DNA of 64,000 nucleotides from Penium margaritaceum (Eukaryota > Streptophyta > Zygnematophyceae > Desmidiales > Peniaceae). This document shows positions 38,401-53,400 of the stretch, one piece after another (the first letter of the stretch is position 1; every line of letters starts with the position of its first letter). A model generated the notes under the pieces. The model ran no database searches. It was not told the origin of the DNA and worked only from the letters and a program-made list of their open reading frames with translations. The stretch is from the NCBI GenBank assembly GCA_023375785.1, contig SZWC01001580.1:30604-94603 (forward strand), written 5' to 3'. The translations under genes were made by a program, and so were the position numbers.

Positions 38401-41400
38401 AATGGTCAGAGTGGAAGATAATGGTTTTTGAATACTACTTACCGACTAGTAATTACAAATACCTTCCATATGTAGTGACACAGTGTGGCTACAATGCACA
38501 GTGACCAACTAAAGTATGCATATGTCACTGACCATGACCAAAGAATTTCACTTCATGTGGTCAATGTTGACAACTCACAACACGAGTCACAGATAGTCAG
38601 AGGGGTTAACAATGGTTTGGGAAGACTAGCTATCAACTAAAAAGCACAAATACCTTCAATACGTAGTGAAACGGCGTGGTAACCATGTACAGGGACAAAC
38701 CCAACTAGGCATATGTATCTAACCATGACCAACCGAATTTCACATGGTATGGTCAACGTTGAAAACGCATAACACGAGTCACAAATGGTCAGACTGGGAA
38801 ACAATGGGTTGGGAACACTAGTTATCAACTAGCAAGTACAAAGACCTTCAACAAGTAGTGGCACGGTGTGGCTAGTGTTCACATTGACCATTCAAAGGAT
38901 GCATTTGTCACTGACTATGACCGAAGAAGTCCACTATGTGTGGACAACTTTGACAACTCATAACACGAGTCACAAATAGTCAGAGGGAGAGACAATGGTT
39001 TGGGAACCCTATGTATCGACTAGAAGGGACAAAGAACTTCAATACGTAGTGGCACGGTGTGGCTACTATGCACACCAAACAACCAATCTAGGCACTTGTC
39101 ACTGACCATGACCAAAGAATTTCAATATGGGTGGTCAACATTCACCAACCATAGTACGAGTCACAAACGGTCAGAGGGGGTAACAATGTTCTGGAAATAT
39201 CAGTTCTCAACTAGCAAGTACAACGACCTTCAATCAGTAGTAGCACCGTGTAACTACCATGCACAATGATCGACCTAAGAAGGCATATGCACTGCCTTTG
39301 ACCAAAGAAATCCGTTGTGTGTGGTCAACATTGACAACTCATAATACGAGTCACAAATGGTCAGAGGGGGAAACAATGGCTTGGGAACACCAGGTATCAA
39401 CTAGCAAGCACAAGGACCTTCAATAAGTTGTTGCACAGTGTGGATACCATGGACGATGACCAACCAAAGTAGGCATATGTCACTGACCATGACCAAATAA
39501 TGTCACTATGTGTGGCAAACTTTGAAAACTCATAACACGAGTCACAAATGGTCAGTGTGGAAGATAATGGGTTGTGAATACTAGTTATTGACTAGCAAGT
39601 ACAAATAACTTCAAAATTTAGTGGCACAGTGTGGCTACAATGCACAGTGACCAACCAAAGTATGCATATGTCACTGACCATGACCAAAGAATTTCAATTC
39701 ATGTGGTCAACGTTGTCAACTCACAACACGAGTCAAAGGTAGTCAGAGGGGTTAACAATGGTTTGGGAAGACTAGCTATCAACTAGAAAGCACAGAGACC
39801 TTCAAGACGTAGTCACACGGCGTGGTAACCATGTACAATGACAACCAAAGTAGGCATATGTCACAGACCATGACCAAAAGAATTTCACAGTGTGTGGTCA
39901 ACGCTGAAAACTGATAACACGAGTCACAAATGGTCATCGGGGGAAACAATGGGTTGGGAACACTAGTTATCAACAAGCAAGTACAAAAACATTCAACAAG
40001 TAGTGGCACGGTGTGGCTAGTGTGTACAGTGACCAACCAAAGGATGCATATGTAACTGACTATGACCGAAGAAGTCCACTATGTTTGGTCAATATTTACA
40101 ACTCATAACACGAGTCACAAATGGTCAGAGGGAGACACAATGGTTTTGGAACCCTATGTATCGACTAGAAAGGACAAAGAACTTCAATACGTAGTGGCAC
40201 GGTGTGGCTACTATGCACACCAAACAACAAAACTATGCATATGTCACTGACCATGACCAAAGAATTTCAATATGGGTGGTCATCGTTCACCAACCATAAC
40301 ACGATTCACAAACGGTCAGAGGGGGAAACAATGGTCTGGGAATATCAGTTCTCAACTAGCAAGTATAACAACCTTCAATCAGTAGTAGCACGGTGTGGCT
40401 ACCATGCACGATGACCGACCAAAGTAGGCATATGTACTGCCTTTGACCAAAGAAATCCTCTGTGTGTGGTCAACGTTGACAACTCATAATACGAGTCACA
40501 AATGGTCAGAGGAGGAAATAATTGCTTGGGAACACCAGGTCTCAACTAGCAAGCACAAGGAGCTTCAATAAGTTGTGGTTTGGTGTGGATACCATGCACG
40601 ATGGCCACCCAAAGTAGGCATATGTCACTGACCATGACCAAAGAATGTCACTATGTGTGGTAAACTTTGACAATTCATAACACGAGTCACAAATGGTCAG
40701 AGTGGAAGACAATGGTTTGTGAAGACTAGTTATTGACTAGCAAGTACAAATACCTTCAATATGTAGTGGCACAGTGTGGCTACAATGCACAGGGACCAAA
40801 CAAAGTATGTATATGTCACTAACCATGACCAAAGAATTTCACTTCATGTGGTCTATGTTGACAACTCACAACACGAGTCAACGATAGTCAGAGGGGGTAA
40901 TAATGGTTTGGAAAGACTAGCTATCAAATAGAAAGCACAAAGACCTTCAATACGTAGTGACACGGCGTAGTAACCATGTACAGTGACAAACCAAAGTAGG
41001 CATATGTCACTAACCATGACCAAAAGAATTTCACACTGTGTGGTCAACGCTGAAAACTCATAACACCAGTCACAAATGGTCAGAGGGGGAAAAAATAAGC
41101 TGGGAACACTAGTTATCAACTAGCAAGTACAAAGACCTTCAACAAGTAGTGGCACGGTGTGGCTAGCGTGCATAGTGACTTACCAAACGATGCATACGTC
41201 ACTGACTATGACCGAAGAAGTCCACTATGTGTGGTCAACATGGACAACTCATAACACGAGTCACAGATGGTCAGAGGGAGAGACAATGGTTTGGGAACCC
41301 TATGTATCGACTAGAAAGGACAAAGAACTTCAATACATAGTGGCACGGTGTGGCTACTATGCACACCAAACAACCAAACTAGGCACATGTCACTGACCAT

Positions 41401-42302
41401 GACCAAATAATTTCAATATGGGTGGTCAACGTTCACCAACCATAACACGGGTCACAAACGGTCAGAGTGGTAAACAATGGTCTGGGAATATCAGTTCTCA
41501 ACTAGCGAGTACAATGACCTTCAATCAGTAGTAGCACGGTGTGGCTACCATGCACAATGACCGACCAAAGTAGGCATATGTACTGAGTTTGACCAATGAA
41601 ATCCGCTGTGTGTGGTAAACGTTGACAACTCATAATACGAGTCACAAATGGTCAGAGGGGGAAACAATGGTTTTGGAACACCAGGTATCATCTAGCAAGG
41701 ACAAGGACCTTGAAAAAGTTGTGGCACGGTGTGGATACCATGCACGATGACCAACCAAAGTAGGCATATGTCACTGACCATGACCAAATAATGTCACTAT
41801 GTGTGGTAAACCTTGACAACTCATAACACGACTCACAGATGTTCTGAGTGGAAGATAATGGTTTGTGAATACTAGTTATCGACTAGCAAGTACAAATAAA
41901 TTCAATATGTAGTGGCACAGTGTGGGTACCATGCACAGTGACCAACCAAAGTACGCATATGTCACTGACTATGACCAAAGAATTTCACTTCATATGGTCA
42001 ATGTTGACAACTCACAACTCGAGTCACAGATAGTCAGAGGGGGTAACAATGGTTTGGGAATACTAGCTATCAACTAGAAAGCACAAAGACCTTCAATAGG
42101 TAGTGACACGGCGTGGTAACCATGTACAGTGACAAACCAAAGTAGACATATGTCACTAACCATGACCAAAAGAATTTCACAGTGTGTGGTCAACGTTGAA
42201 AACTCATAACACGAGTCACAAATGGTCAGAGGGGGAAACAATGGTCTGGGAACACTAGTTATCAACTAGCACGTACAAAGACCTTCAACAAATAGTGGCA
42301 CG

Positions 42303-42515
42303 GTGTGGCTAGCATGCACAGTGACCCACCAAAGGATGCATACGGCACTGACTATGACCGAAGAAGTCCACTGTGTGTGGTCAATTTTGACAACTCGTAA
42401 CACGAGTCACAAATGGTCAGAGGGGGAAACAATGGTTTGGGAACACCAGGTTTCAACTAGCAAGCACGAGGACCTTCAACAAGTTGTGGTACGGTGTGGA
42501 TACAATGCACGATGA
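42303..42515 (+). repeat. C/E hybrid monomer (four-monomer HOR variant)
   Basis: It begins as type C (GGCTAGCATGCACAGTGACC, then GACCGAAGAAGTCCACTG). It ends as type E (GTTTGGGAACACCAGG, then AAGCACGAGGACC) and is followed directly by F. D and the first part of E are absent, giving a 764 bp HOR. Confidence 0.85.
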
Positions 42516-45354
42516 CCAACCAAAGTAGGCATATGTCAATGACCATGACCAAAGAATGTAACTATGTGTGGTAAACTTTGACAACTCCTAACACGCGTCA
42601 CAAATGGTCAGATTGGACGATAATGGTTTGTGAACACTAGTTATCGAATAGCAAGTACAAATAACTTCATTGTGTAGTGGCATAGCGTTGCTTCAACGCA
42701 CAGTGACCAACCAAAGTATGCATATGTCACTTACCATGACCAAAGAATTTCACTTTATTTGGTCAATGTTGACAACTCACAACACGAGTCACAGATAGTC
42801 AGAGGGGGTAAAAATGGTTTAGGAAGACTAGCTATCAACTAGAAAGCACAAAGACCTTCAATACGTAGTGACACGGCGTGGTAACCATGTACAGTGACAA
42901 ACCAAAGTAGGCATATGTCACTAATCATGACCAAAAGAATTTCACAGTGTGTGGTCAACGTTGAAAACTCATAACACGAGTCACAAATGGTCAGAGGGGG
43001 AAACAATGGGCTGGGAACACTAGTTATCAACTAGCAAGTACAAAGACCTTCAACATGTAGTTGCACGGTGTGACTAGCGTGTACAGTGACGAACCAAAGG
43101 ATGCATACATCACTCACTATGACCGAAGAAGTCCACTATGTGTGGTCAACATTGACAACTCATAATACGAGTCACAAATGGTCAGAGGAAGAGACAATGG
43201 TTTGGGAACCCTATGTATCGACTAGAAAGGACAACGAACTTCAATACGTAGTGGCATGGTGTGGCTACTATGCACACAAAATAACCAAACTAGCCATATG
43301 TACCTGACCATGACCAAAGAATTTCAATATGGGTGGTCAATGTTCACCAACCATAATACGAGTCACAAACAGTCAGAGGGGGAAGCAATGGTCTGGGAAT
43401 ATCAGTTCTCAACTAGCAAGTACAATGATATTCAATCAGTAGTAGCACGGTGTGGCTACCATGCACAATGACCGACCAAAGTAGGCATATGTACTGCCTT
43501 TAACCAAAGAAATCCGCTGTGTGTGGTCAACGTTGACAACTCATAATACGAGTCACAAATCGTCAGAGGGGGAAACAATGATTTGGGAACACCAGGTATC
43601 AACTAGCAAGCACAAGGATATTCAATAAGTTGTGGCATGGTGTGGATACCATGCATGATGACCAACAAAAGTAGGCATGTGTCACTGACCATGGCCAAAT
43701 AATGTCATTATGTGTGGTAAACATTGACGACTAATAACACGATTTTCAAATGATCAGATTGGAAGATAATGGTTTGTGAATACTAGTTATCGACTAATAA
43801 GTACAAAAACCTTCAATATGTAGTGGCACAGTGTGGCTACCATGCACAGTGACCAACCAAAGTATGCATATGTCACTTACCATGACCAAAGAATTTCACT
43901 TCATGTGGTCAACGTTGACAACTCACAACATGAGTCACAGATAGTCTGAGGGGGGTATCAATGGATTGGGAAGACTAGCTATCAACTATAAAGCACAAAG
44001 AACTTCAATACGTAGTGACATGGCATGGTAACCATGTAGATTGACAAACCAAAGTAGGCATATGTCACTGACCATGACCAAAGAATTTGAATATGGGTGG
44101 TCAACGTTCACAACCCATAAAACGAGTCATAAATGGTCAGATGGGGTAAACAATGGGTTGGGAACACTAGTTATCAACTAGCAAGTACAAAGACCTTCAA
44201 CAAGTAGTGGCACCGTGTGGCTAGCATGCACAGTGACCAACCAAATGATGCATCTGTCACTAACTATTACTGAAGAAGTCCACTATGTGTGGTAAACATC
44301 GACAACTCATAACATGGGTCACAAATGGTCAGAGGGAGAGACAATGGTTTGGGAACCATATGCATCGACTAGAAAGGACAAAGAAATTCAATACGTAGTG
44401 GCACGGTGTGGCTACTATGCACACCAAACAACCAAACGAGGAATATGTCACTGCCCATGACCAACAAATTTCGATATGGGTGGTCAATGTTCCCCATCCA
44501 TAACACGAGTAAAAAACGGTCAGAGGGGGAAACAATGGGCTGGGAATATCAGTTCTCAACTACCAAGTACAATGACCTTCAATCAGTAGTAGCACGGTGT
44601 GGCTACCATGCACAATGACCGACCAAAGTAGCCATATGTACTGCCTTTGACCAAAGAAATCCCCTGTGTGTGGTCACAGGTTGACAACTCATAATACGAA
44701 TCAGAAATGGTCAGAGGGGGAAATAATGGTTTGGGAACACCAGGTATCAACTAGCAAGCACAAGGGCCTTCAATAAGTTGTGGCACGGCGTGGATACCAT
44801 GCACGATGACCAACAAAAGTAGGCATATGTCACTGATCATGACCAAAGAAGGTCACTATGTGTGGTAAACTTTGACAACTCATAACACGAGTCACAAATG
44901 GTCAGAGTGGAAGATAATGGTTTATGAATACTAGTTATCGACTAGCAAGCACAAATATCTTCCATATGGAGTGGCACAGTGTGGCTACAATGCACAGTAA
45001 CCAACCAAAGTATGCATATGTCACTGACCATGACCAAAGCATTTCACTTCATGTGGTCAATCTTGACAACTCACAACATGAGTAACAGATATTCAGAGGG
45101 GGTAACAATGGTTTGGGAAGACTAGCTATCAAGTAGAAAGCACAAAGACCTTCAATACGTAGTGACACGGCGTGGTAACCATGTACAGTGACAAACCAAA
45201 GTAGGCATATGTCACTAACCATGACCAAAAGAATTTCACTGTGTGTGGTCAACGTTGAAAAATCATAACACGAGTCACAAATGGTCAAAGGGGGAAACAA
45301 TGGGTTGGGAAAACTAGTTATCAACTGGCAAGTACAAAGACCTTCAACAAGTAC

Positions 45355-45551
45355 TGGCATGGTGTGGCTAGCGTGCACAGTGACCAATCAAAGGATGCAT
45401 ACGTCACTGACTATCACCGAAGAAGTCCACTATGTGTGGTCACCATTGACAACTCATAACAGGAGTCACAAATGTTTAGAGTGGGAAACAATAGTTTGGA
45501 AATACTAGATATCAACTAGCTTGTACAAAGGTGTGCTATAGGTAGTGGCAC
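45355..45551 (+). repeat. C monomer with a diverged 3' end (second four-monomer HOR variant)
   Basis: The first half is type C. The end reads GAAACAATAGTTTGGAAATAC and then GTGTGCTATAGGTAGTGGC, which no A-F type has, and F follows at once. The same unusual ending occurs at 49100-49165, so this is a real seventh monomer variant (called G here). Confidence 0.75.
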
Positions 45552-46789
45552 GGTGTGGATACCATGCACGATGACCAACCAAAGTAGGCATATGTCACAA
45601 ACCATTACCAAAGAATGTCACTTTGTGTGGCAAACATAAACAACTCATGACATGAGTCACAAATGGTCAGAGTGGGAAACAATGGTTTGGGAATACTAGT
45701 TATCGACTAGCAAGTACAAATACCTCTAATATGCAGTGGAAAATTGTGGCTACCATGCATAGTGACCAACGAAAGTATGCATATGTCATTGACCATGACC
45801 AAAGAATTTCACTTCATGTGGTCAACGTTGACAACTCACAACACGAGTCATAGATAGTCAGAGGGGGGGTATCAATTGTTTGGGAACACAAGCTATCAAC
45901 TAGAAAGCACAAAGACCTTCAATACATAGTGAGACGGCGTGGAAACCATGTACAGTGACAAACCAAAGTAGGCATATGTCACTAACCATGACCAAAAGAA
46001 TTTCACAATGTGGGGTCAACGTTGAAAACTCCTGACACGAGTCACAAATGGTCAGAGGGGGAAACAATGGGTTGGGAACACTAGGTATGAACTAGCAAGT
46101 ACAAAGACCTTCAACAAGTAGTGGCATGGTGTGACTAGCGTGCACAGTAACCAACCAAAGGATGCATACGTCTCTGACTATGACCAAAGAATTCCACTAA
46201 GTGTGGTCAACATTGACAACTCTCAACACGAGTCACAAATGGTCAGAGGGAGAGACAATGGTTTGGGAACCATATGTATCGACTACAACGGACAAAGAAC
46301 TTCAATACGTAGTGGCACGGCATGGCTACTATGCACACCGAATAACCAAACTAGGCATATGTCACTGACCATGACCGAAGAATTTCAATATGGGTGGTCA
46401 ACGTTCACAACCCATAACACGAGTCACAAATGGTCAGATGGAGAAACAATGGTTTCGAAACACTAGGTATCTCGTAGCAAGTACAAAGACCGTTCGTATG
46501 TATTGGCACGGTGTGGCTACCGTGCACAATGACCTATCCAAGTAGGCATACATCACTGATCATGACCAAAGGAGTTTGGTGTGTGTGGTCAACGCTTACC
46601 ACTCATAATACAAGTCAAAATGGTCAGAGGGAGAAACAATGGTTTGGGAATACTCGGTATCGACTAGCACGTACAAAGACCTTCAATAAGTGGTGGCACG
46701 GTGTGGCTACCATGCACAATTACCAACCAAAGTATGCTTGTGTCACTGAACATTATCAAAAGAATTTCACTTCGTGTAGTCAACTTTCC

Positions 46790-47412
46790 TTCTTACGGCT
46801 GGTCAATCGGAGCAACGGTTGAGAAGTTATTGAAGCTCGAAGTTGCAAAATCTGAAATTCCGTTCGCGTCAATTGTTTATGATTAGAATAACTTCGTTAT
46901 TCTCGATAATTTTGAAAAATACCCTCTAATGTTACACCCCCTTATTTTATGTCCTCTACCCATAGGAACTCCTATAACATCATTTGGAAATCTTATGAAC
47001 ACCATGTGAGTTATAGAGTTAGATTCCGTAACGGTAGGTCCTGGATTTGAATCCTCGTACGCGGGATATAGAATAGGCTCGCGACCTGGGGAGGGGGGGG
47101 GGCGGCCGTGTTGTGATACCTTAACTCTACCTTCGATCCTAAGCCGGGGGGGGGGGGNNNNNNNNNNNNNNNNNNNNNNNNNNNNNNNNNNNNNNNNNNN
47201 NNNNNNNNNNNNNNNNNNNNNNNNNNNNNNNNNNNNNNNNNNNNNNNNNNNNNNNNNNNNNGGGGGGGTGTTATAATACAGTCGGAAATCTGTCCTCCAC
47301 GTCGTCCACGGAACATCCCTCTAGGGAGGTGGGAGGGAGTATTCCAGTGAAGGCACCAACGTGCAACAAAAAAACAAAAACCGACCTGGTGTCCAAAAGA
47401 GAAACCTTTCGC
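46790..47412. other. Non-satellite island with assembly gap
   Basis: About 620 bp of unrelated sequence interrupts the array. The left part is AT-rich. The N run at 47158-47261 (104 N) is bounded by G homopolymers: 11-12 G before it, 7 G after it, and another G-rich run near 47090-47101. Sequence quality may be poor here. Near 47040-47065, GGATTTGAATCC resembles a Pol III box B, but I cannot fold a tRNA around it. No coding region is supported. Confidence 0.7.
47158..47261. other. Assembly gap (104 N) inside G tracts
   Basis: N run flanked by poly-G on both sides. This is typical of sequencing failure at a homopolymer or G-rich structure. Confidence 0.95.
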
Positions 47413-50400
47413 TATTTATCGACTAGCAAGTGCAAAGACATTCAATAAGTAGTGGCACGGTGTGGCTACCATGCACAATGACCAACCAGATTAGGCATGT
47501 GGCACTTACCATGACCAAAGAATTTTACTATGTGTGGTCAACGTTGACAACCCATAACATGGGTAAAAAATAGTCAGAGGGGGAAACAATGGTTTAAGAA
47601 TACTAGACACCAACTAGAAAGTACAAAGATCTTCAATAAGTAGTGGCACGGTGTGGCTACCATGCACAATGACCAACCAAAGAATGCATGTGTCACTGAC
47701 CATGACCAAATAATTTCACCATGATGGGTCAACGTTGACAACTCTTACCACGAGTCACGAATGGTCAGAGGGGGAAACAATGGTTTGTGAGTACTGGGTA
47801 TCGACTAGCAAGTACGGAGACCTTCAATAAGTAGTGGAACGGCATGGCTACCATGCAAAATGACCAACCAAAGTATGCATCTTTCACTGAACATGACCAC
47901 AAGAGTTTCACTGTGTGTGGTTGACGTTGACAGCTTATAGTACGAGTCACAAATGGTCAAAGGGGGAATCAACAGTTTGGGAACACTAGGTATGGACTAG
48001 CAAGTACAAATACCTTCAATACGTAGTGGCACTGTGTGGCTACCGTGCACAATAACCAAGCAAAGTAGGCATATGTCACTGACCATAACCAAAATAGTTT
48101 CACAAATGTGGTCAACGTTGAAAAATTATAACACGAGTCACAAATGGTCAGAGGGGGAAACAATGGGTTGGGAACACTAGTTATCAACTAACAAGTACAA
48201 AGACCGTCAACAAGTAGTGGCACGGTGTGGCTAGCGTGAACAGTGACCAACTAAAGGATGCATACGTCACTGACTATGACCAAAGAAGTCCACTATGTGT
48301 GATCAACATTGACAACTCATAACACGAGTCACAAATGGTCAGAGGGAGAGACAATGGTTTGGGAACCCTATGTATCGATTAGAAAGGACAAATATCTTCA
48401 ATATGCAGTGGCACGGTGTGGCTACTATGCACACCAAACAACCAAACTATGCATATGTCACTGACCATGACCAAAGAATTTCAATATGGGTGGTCAACGT
48501 TCACCACCTATAACATGAGTCACAAACATTCAGAGGGGGTAACAATGGTCTGGGAATATCAGTTCTCAACTAGCTAGTACAACGAACTTCAATCAGTAGT
48601 AGCACGGTGTGACTACCATGTACAATGACCGACCAAAGTAGGCATATGTACTGCCTTTGATCAAAGAAATCCGTTGTGTGTGGTCAACGTTGACAACTCA
48701 TAATACGAGTCACAAATTCTTAGAGGGGAAACAATGGCTTGGGAACACCAGGTATCAACTAGCAAGCACAAAGACCTTCAATAACTAGTGGCACGGTGTG
48801 GCTACCATGTACAATGACCAGCCAAAGTAGGCATTTGTCACTGAGCATTACCAAAGAATGTCACTATGTGTGGTCAACTTAAACAACATAACACGAGCCA
48901 AAAATGGTCAGAGGGGGAAACAATGGTTTGTGAATACTAGTTATCGACTAGCAAGTACAGAGACCTTCAATATGTAGTGGCATAGTGTGGCCACCATGCA
49001 CAATGGCCAACCAAAGCATGCATGTGTCACTGACTATGACGAGAGAATTCCACAATGTGTGGTCAACATTGACAACTCATAACACAAGTCACAAATGTTC
49101 AGAGGGGGAAACAATAGTTTGGAAATACCAGAAATCAACTAGCTAGTACTGAGATCTGCTATAGGTAGTGGCACGGTGTGGATACCATGCACGATGACCA
49201 ACCAAAGTAGGCATATGTCACTGGCCATGACCAAAGAATGTCACTATGTGTGGTAAACTTTGACACCTCATAACACGAGTCACAAATGGTCAGAGTGGGA
49301 AATAATGGTTTGTGAATACTAGTCATCGACTAGCAAGTACAAACACCTTCAATATGTAGTGGCACAGTGTGGCTACCATGCACAGTGACCAACCAAAGCA
49401 TGCATATGTCACTAACCATGACCAAAGATTTTCACTTCACGTGGTCAACGTTGACAACTCACAGCACGAGTCAAAGATAGTCAGAGGGGGGTAACAATGG
49501 TTTGGGAACACTAGCTATCAACTAGAAAGCACAAATACCTTCAATACGTAGTGATACAGTGTGGCAACCATGTTCAGTGACAAACCAAAGTAGTCATATG
49601 TCACTAACCATGACCAAAAGAATTTCACAGTGTGTGGTCAACATAAAAAACTCATAACACGAGTCACAAATAGTCAGAGGGGGAAATAATGGGTTGGGAA
49701 CACTAGTTATCAACTAGCACGTACAAAGACCTTCAATAAGTAGTGGCACGGTGTGGGTAGCGTGCACAGTGACCAATCAAACGATGCATACGTCACTGAC
49801 TATGACCGAAAACGTCCACTATGTGTGGTCAACATTGACAACTCATAACACGGGTCACAAATGGTCAGATGGAGAGACAGTGGTTTGGGAACCATATGTG
49901 TCGACTAGAAAGGACATATAACTTCAATCCGTAGTGGCACGGTGTGGCTACTATGCACACCGAACAACCAAACTAGGCATATGTCACTGACCATGACCGA
50001 AGAATTTCAATATGGGTAGTCAATGTTCACCAACCATAACACGAGTCACAAATGGTCAGAGGGGGAAAAAATGGTCTGGGAATATCAGTTCTCAACTAGC
50101 AAGTACAACGACCTTCAATCAGTCGTAGCACGGTGTGGCTACCATGCACAATGACCGACCAAAGTAGACATATGTACTGCCTTTGACCAAAGAAATCCGC
50201 TGTGTATGGTCAACGTTGACAACTCATAATACGAGTCACAAATGGTCAGAGGGTGAAAAAATGGTCTGGAAACACCAGGTATCAACTAGCAAGCACAAGG
50301 ACATTCAATAAGTTGTGGCACGGTGTGGATACCACGCATGATGACCAACCAAAGTAGGCATATGTCACTGACCATGACCAAATAATGTCACTGTGTGGTA

Positions 50401-53400
50401 AACTTTGACAACTCATAACACGAGTCACAAATGGTCAGAGTGGAAGAAAATGGTTTGTGAATACTATTTATCGACGAGCAAGTACAACTACCTTCAATAT
50501 GCAGTGGCATAGTGTGCCTACAATGCACAGTGACCAACCAAAGTCTGCATATGTCACTGACCATCACCAAAGAATTTCACTTCATGTGGTCAACGTTGAC
50601 AACTCACAACACGAGTCACATATATAAAGAGGGGGTAACAATGGTTTGGGAAGACTAGCTATCAACTAGAAAGCACACAGACCTTCAATACGTAGTGACA
50701 CGACGAGGTAACCATGTACAATGGCCAATCAAAGTAGGCATATGTCACTGACCATGACCAAAAGAATTTCACAGTGTGTGGTCAACATTGAAAACACATG
50801 ACACGAGTCACAAATGGTCAGAGGGGGAAACAATGGGTTGGGCACACTAGTTGTCAACTAGCAAGTACAAAGACCTTCAACAAGCAGTGGCACGGTGTGG
50901 CTAGCGTGCACAGTGACCAATCAAAGGATGCATGCGTCGCTGACTATGACCGAATAAGTCCATTATGTGTGGTCAACGTTGACAACTCTTAACACGAGTC
51001 ACAAATGGTCAGAGGGAGAGACAATGGTTTGGGAACCCTATGTATTGACTAGGAAGGACAAAGAACTTCAATACGTAGTGGCACGGTGTGACTACAATGC
51101 ACATTAAACAACCAAACTAGGCATATGTCACGGACCATGACCAAAGAATTTCAATATGGGTGGTCAACGTTCACCAACCATAACACGAGTCACAAACGGT
51201 CAGAGGGGGAAACAATAGTCTGGAAATATCAGTTATCAACTAGCAAGTACAACGAACTTCAATCAGTAGTAGCATGGTGTGGCTACCATGCACGATGACA
51301 GACAAAAGTAGGCATATGATCTGCCTTTGACCAAATAAATCCGTTGTGTGTGGTCAACGTTGACAACTCATAATACGAGTCACAAATGGTCAGACGGGGA
51401 AACAATGGGCTGTGAACACCAGGTATCAAATAGGAAGCAAAAGGACCTTAAATAAGTTCTGGCACGGTGTGGATACCATGCACGATGACCAACACAAGTA
51501 GGCATATGTCACTGACCATGACCAAATAATGTCACTATGTGTGGTAAATTCTGACAACTCATAACACGAGTCACAAATGGTCAGAGTGGAAGATAATGGT
51601 GTGTGAATACTAGTTAACAAATAACAAGTACGAATTCCTTGAAAAAGTTATTTCACAGTGTGGCTACCATGCACAGTGACCAACCAAAGTATGCATATGT
51701 CACTGACCATGACCAAAGAATTTAACTTCATGTTGTCAACATTGACAACTCACTACACGAGCGGCAGATAGTCACAGGGGGGTAACAATGGTTCGGGAAG
51801 ACTAGGTATCAACTAGAAAGCACAAAGACCTTCAATACGTAGTGTCACCGCGTGGTAACCATATACAGTGACAAACCAAACTAGGCATATGTCACTGACC
51901 ATGACCAAATAATTTCAAAATGGGTGGTCAACGTTCAGTACCCATAACACGAGTCACAAATGGTCAGAGGGGGAAACAATGGGTTGGGAACACTAGTTCT
52001 CAACTAGCAAGTATAAGGACCTTCAACAAATAGTGGCACAGTGTGGCTAGAGTGCACAGTGACCAACCAAAGGATGCATACGTCACTGATCATGACCAAA
52101 GAAGTCACCTATGTGTGGTCAACATTGACAACTCATAACACGAGTCACAACTGGTCAGAGGGAGAGACAATGGTTTGGGAAACGTATGTATTGACTAGAA
52201 AGGACAAAGAACTTCAATACATAGTGGCACGGTGTGGCTACTATGCACACCAAACAACGAAACTAGGCATATGTCACTGATCATGACCAAAGAATTTCAA
52301 TATGGGTGGTCAACGTTCACCAACCATAACACGAGTCACAAATGGTCAGAGGGGGAAACAATGGTCTGGGAATATCAGTTCTCAACTAGCTAGTACAAAG
52401 ACCTTCATTCAGTAGTAGTACGATGTGGCTACCATGCACAACGACCGACCAAAACAGGCATATGTACTGCCTTTGACCAAAGAAATCCACTGTGTGTGGT
52501 CAACGTTGACAACTCATAATACGAGTAAAAAATGGTCAGAAGGGGAAACAATGGTTTGGGAATACCAGGTATCAACTAGCAAGCACAAGGAACTTCAATA
52601 AGTTGTGGCACGGTGTGGATACCATGCACGATGACCAACCAAAGTAGGCATATGTCACTGACCATGACCAAAAAATGTCACTATGTGTGGTAAACTCTGA
52701 CAACTCATAACACGAGTCACAAATGGTCAGAGTGGAAGATAATGGTTTGTGAATACTAGTTATGGACTAGAAAGTTCAAATACCTTAAATATGTTGTTTC
52801 ACAATGTGGCTACCATGCACAGTGACGAACCAAAGTATGCATATTTCACTGACCATGACCAAAGAATTTAACTTCATGTTGTCAACGTTGACAAGTCACA
52901 ACACGAGCCACAGATAGTCACAGGGGGGTAACAATGGTTTGGGAAGACTAGATATCAAGTAGAAAGCACAAAGCCCTTCAATACGTAGTGACACGGCGTG
53001 GTAACCATGTACAGTGACAAACCAAACTAGGCATATGTCACTGAGCATGACCAAATAACTTCAAAATGGGTTGTCAACGTTCACAACCCATAACACGAGT
53101 TGCAAATGGTGAGAGGGGGAAATAATGGGTTGGAAACACTAGTTGTCAACTAGCAAGTACAAAGACCTTCAACAAATAGTGGCACGGTGTTGCTACCGTG
53201 CACAGTGACCAATCAAAGGATGCATACGTCACTGACTATGACCGAAGAAGTCCACTATGTGTGGTCATCATTGAAAACTCATAACATGAGTCACAAATGG
53301 TCAGAGGGAGAGACAATGGTTTGGAAACCCTATGTTTCAACTAGAAATGACAAAGAACTTCAATACGTAGTGGCACGGTGTGGCTACTATGCACACCAAA

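Larger units (their letters stand above)
32449..46789 (+). repeat. Satellite array block 4, forward orientation
   Basis: F landmarks lie near 32600, 33723, 34869, 36014, 37148, 38291, 39437, 40581, 41728, 42492, 43638, 44787 and 45551. Most intervals are 1123-1149 bp. Two intervals are about 764 bp, equal to four monomers (41728-42492 and 44787-45551). The 32600 F monomer lacks about 22 bp around GACCATGACCAAAG. The last two monomers before 46789 are clearly more diverged than those inside the array. No gene is seen. Confidence 0.96.

Noticed and set aside
47030-47070. tRNA gene suggested by GGATTTGAATCC
   Set aside because: No box A at the right distance and no cloverleaf could be folded by eye.
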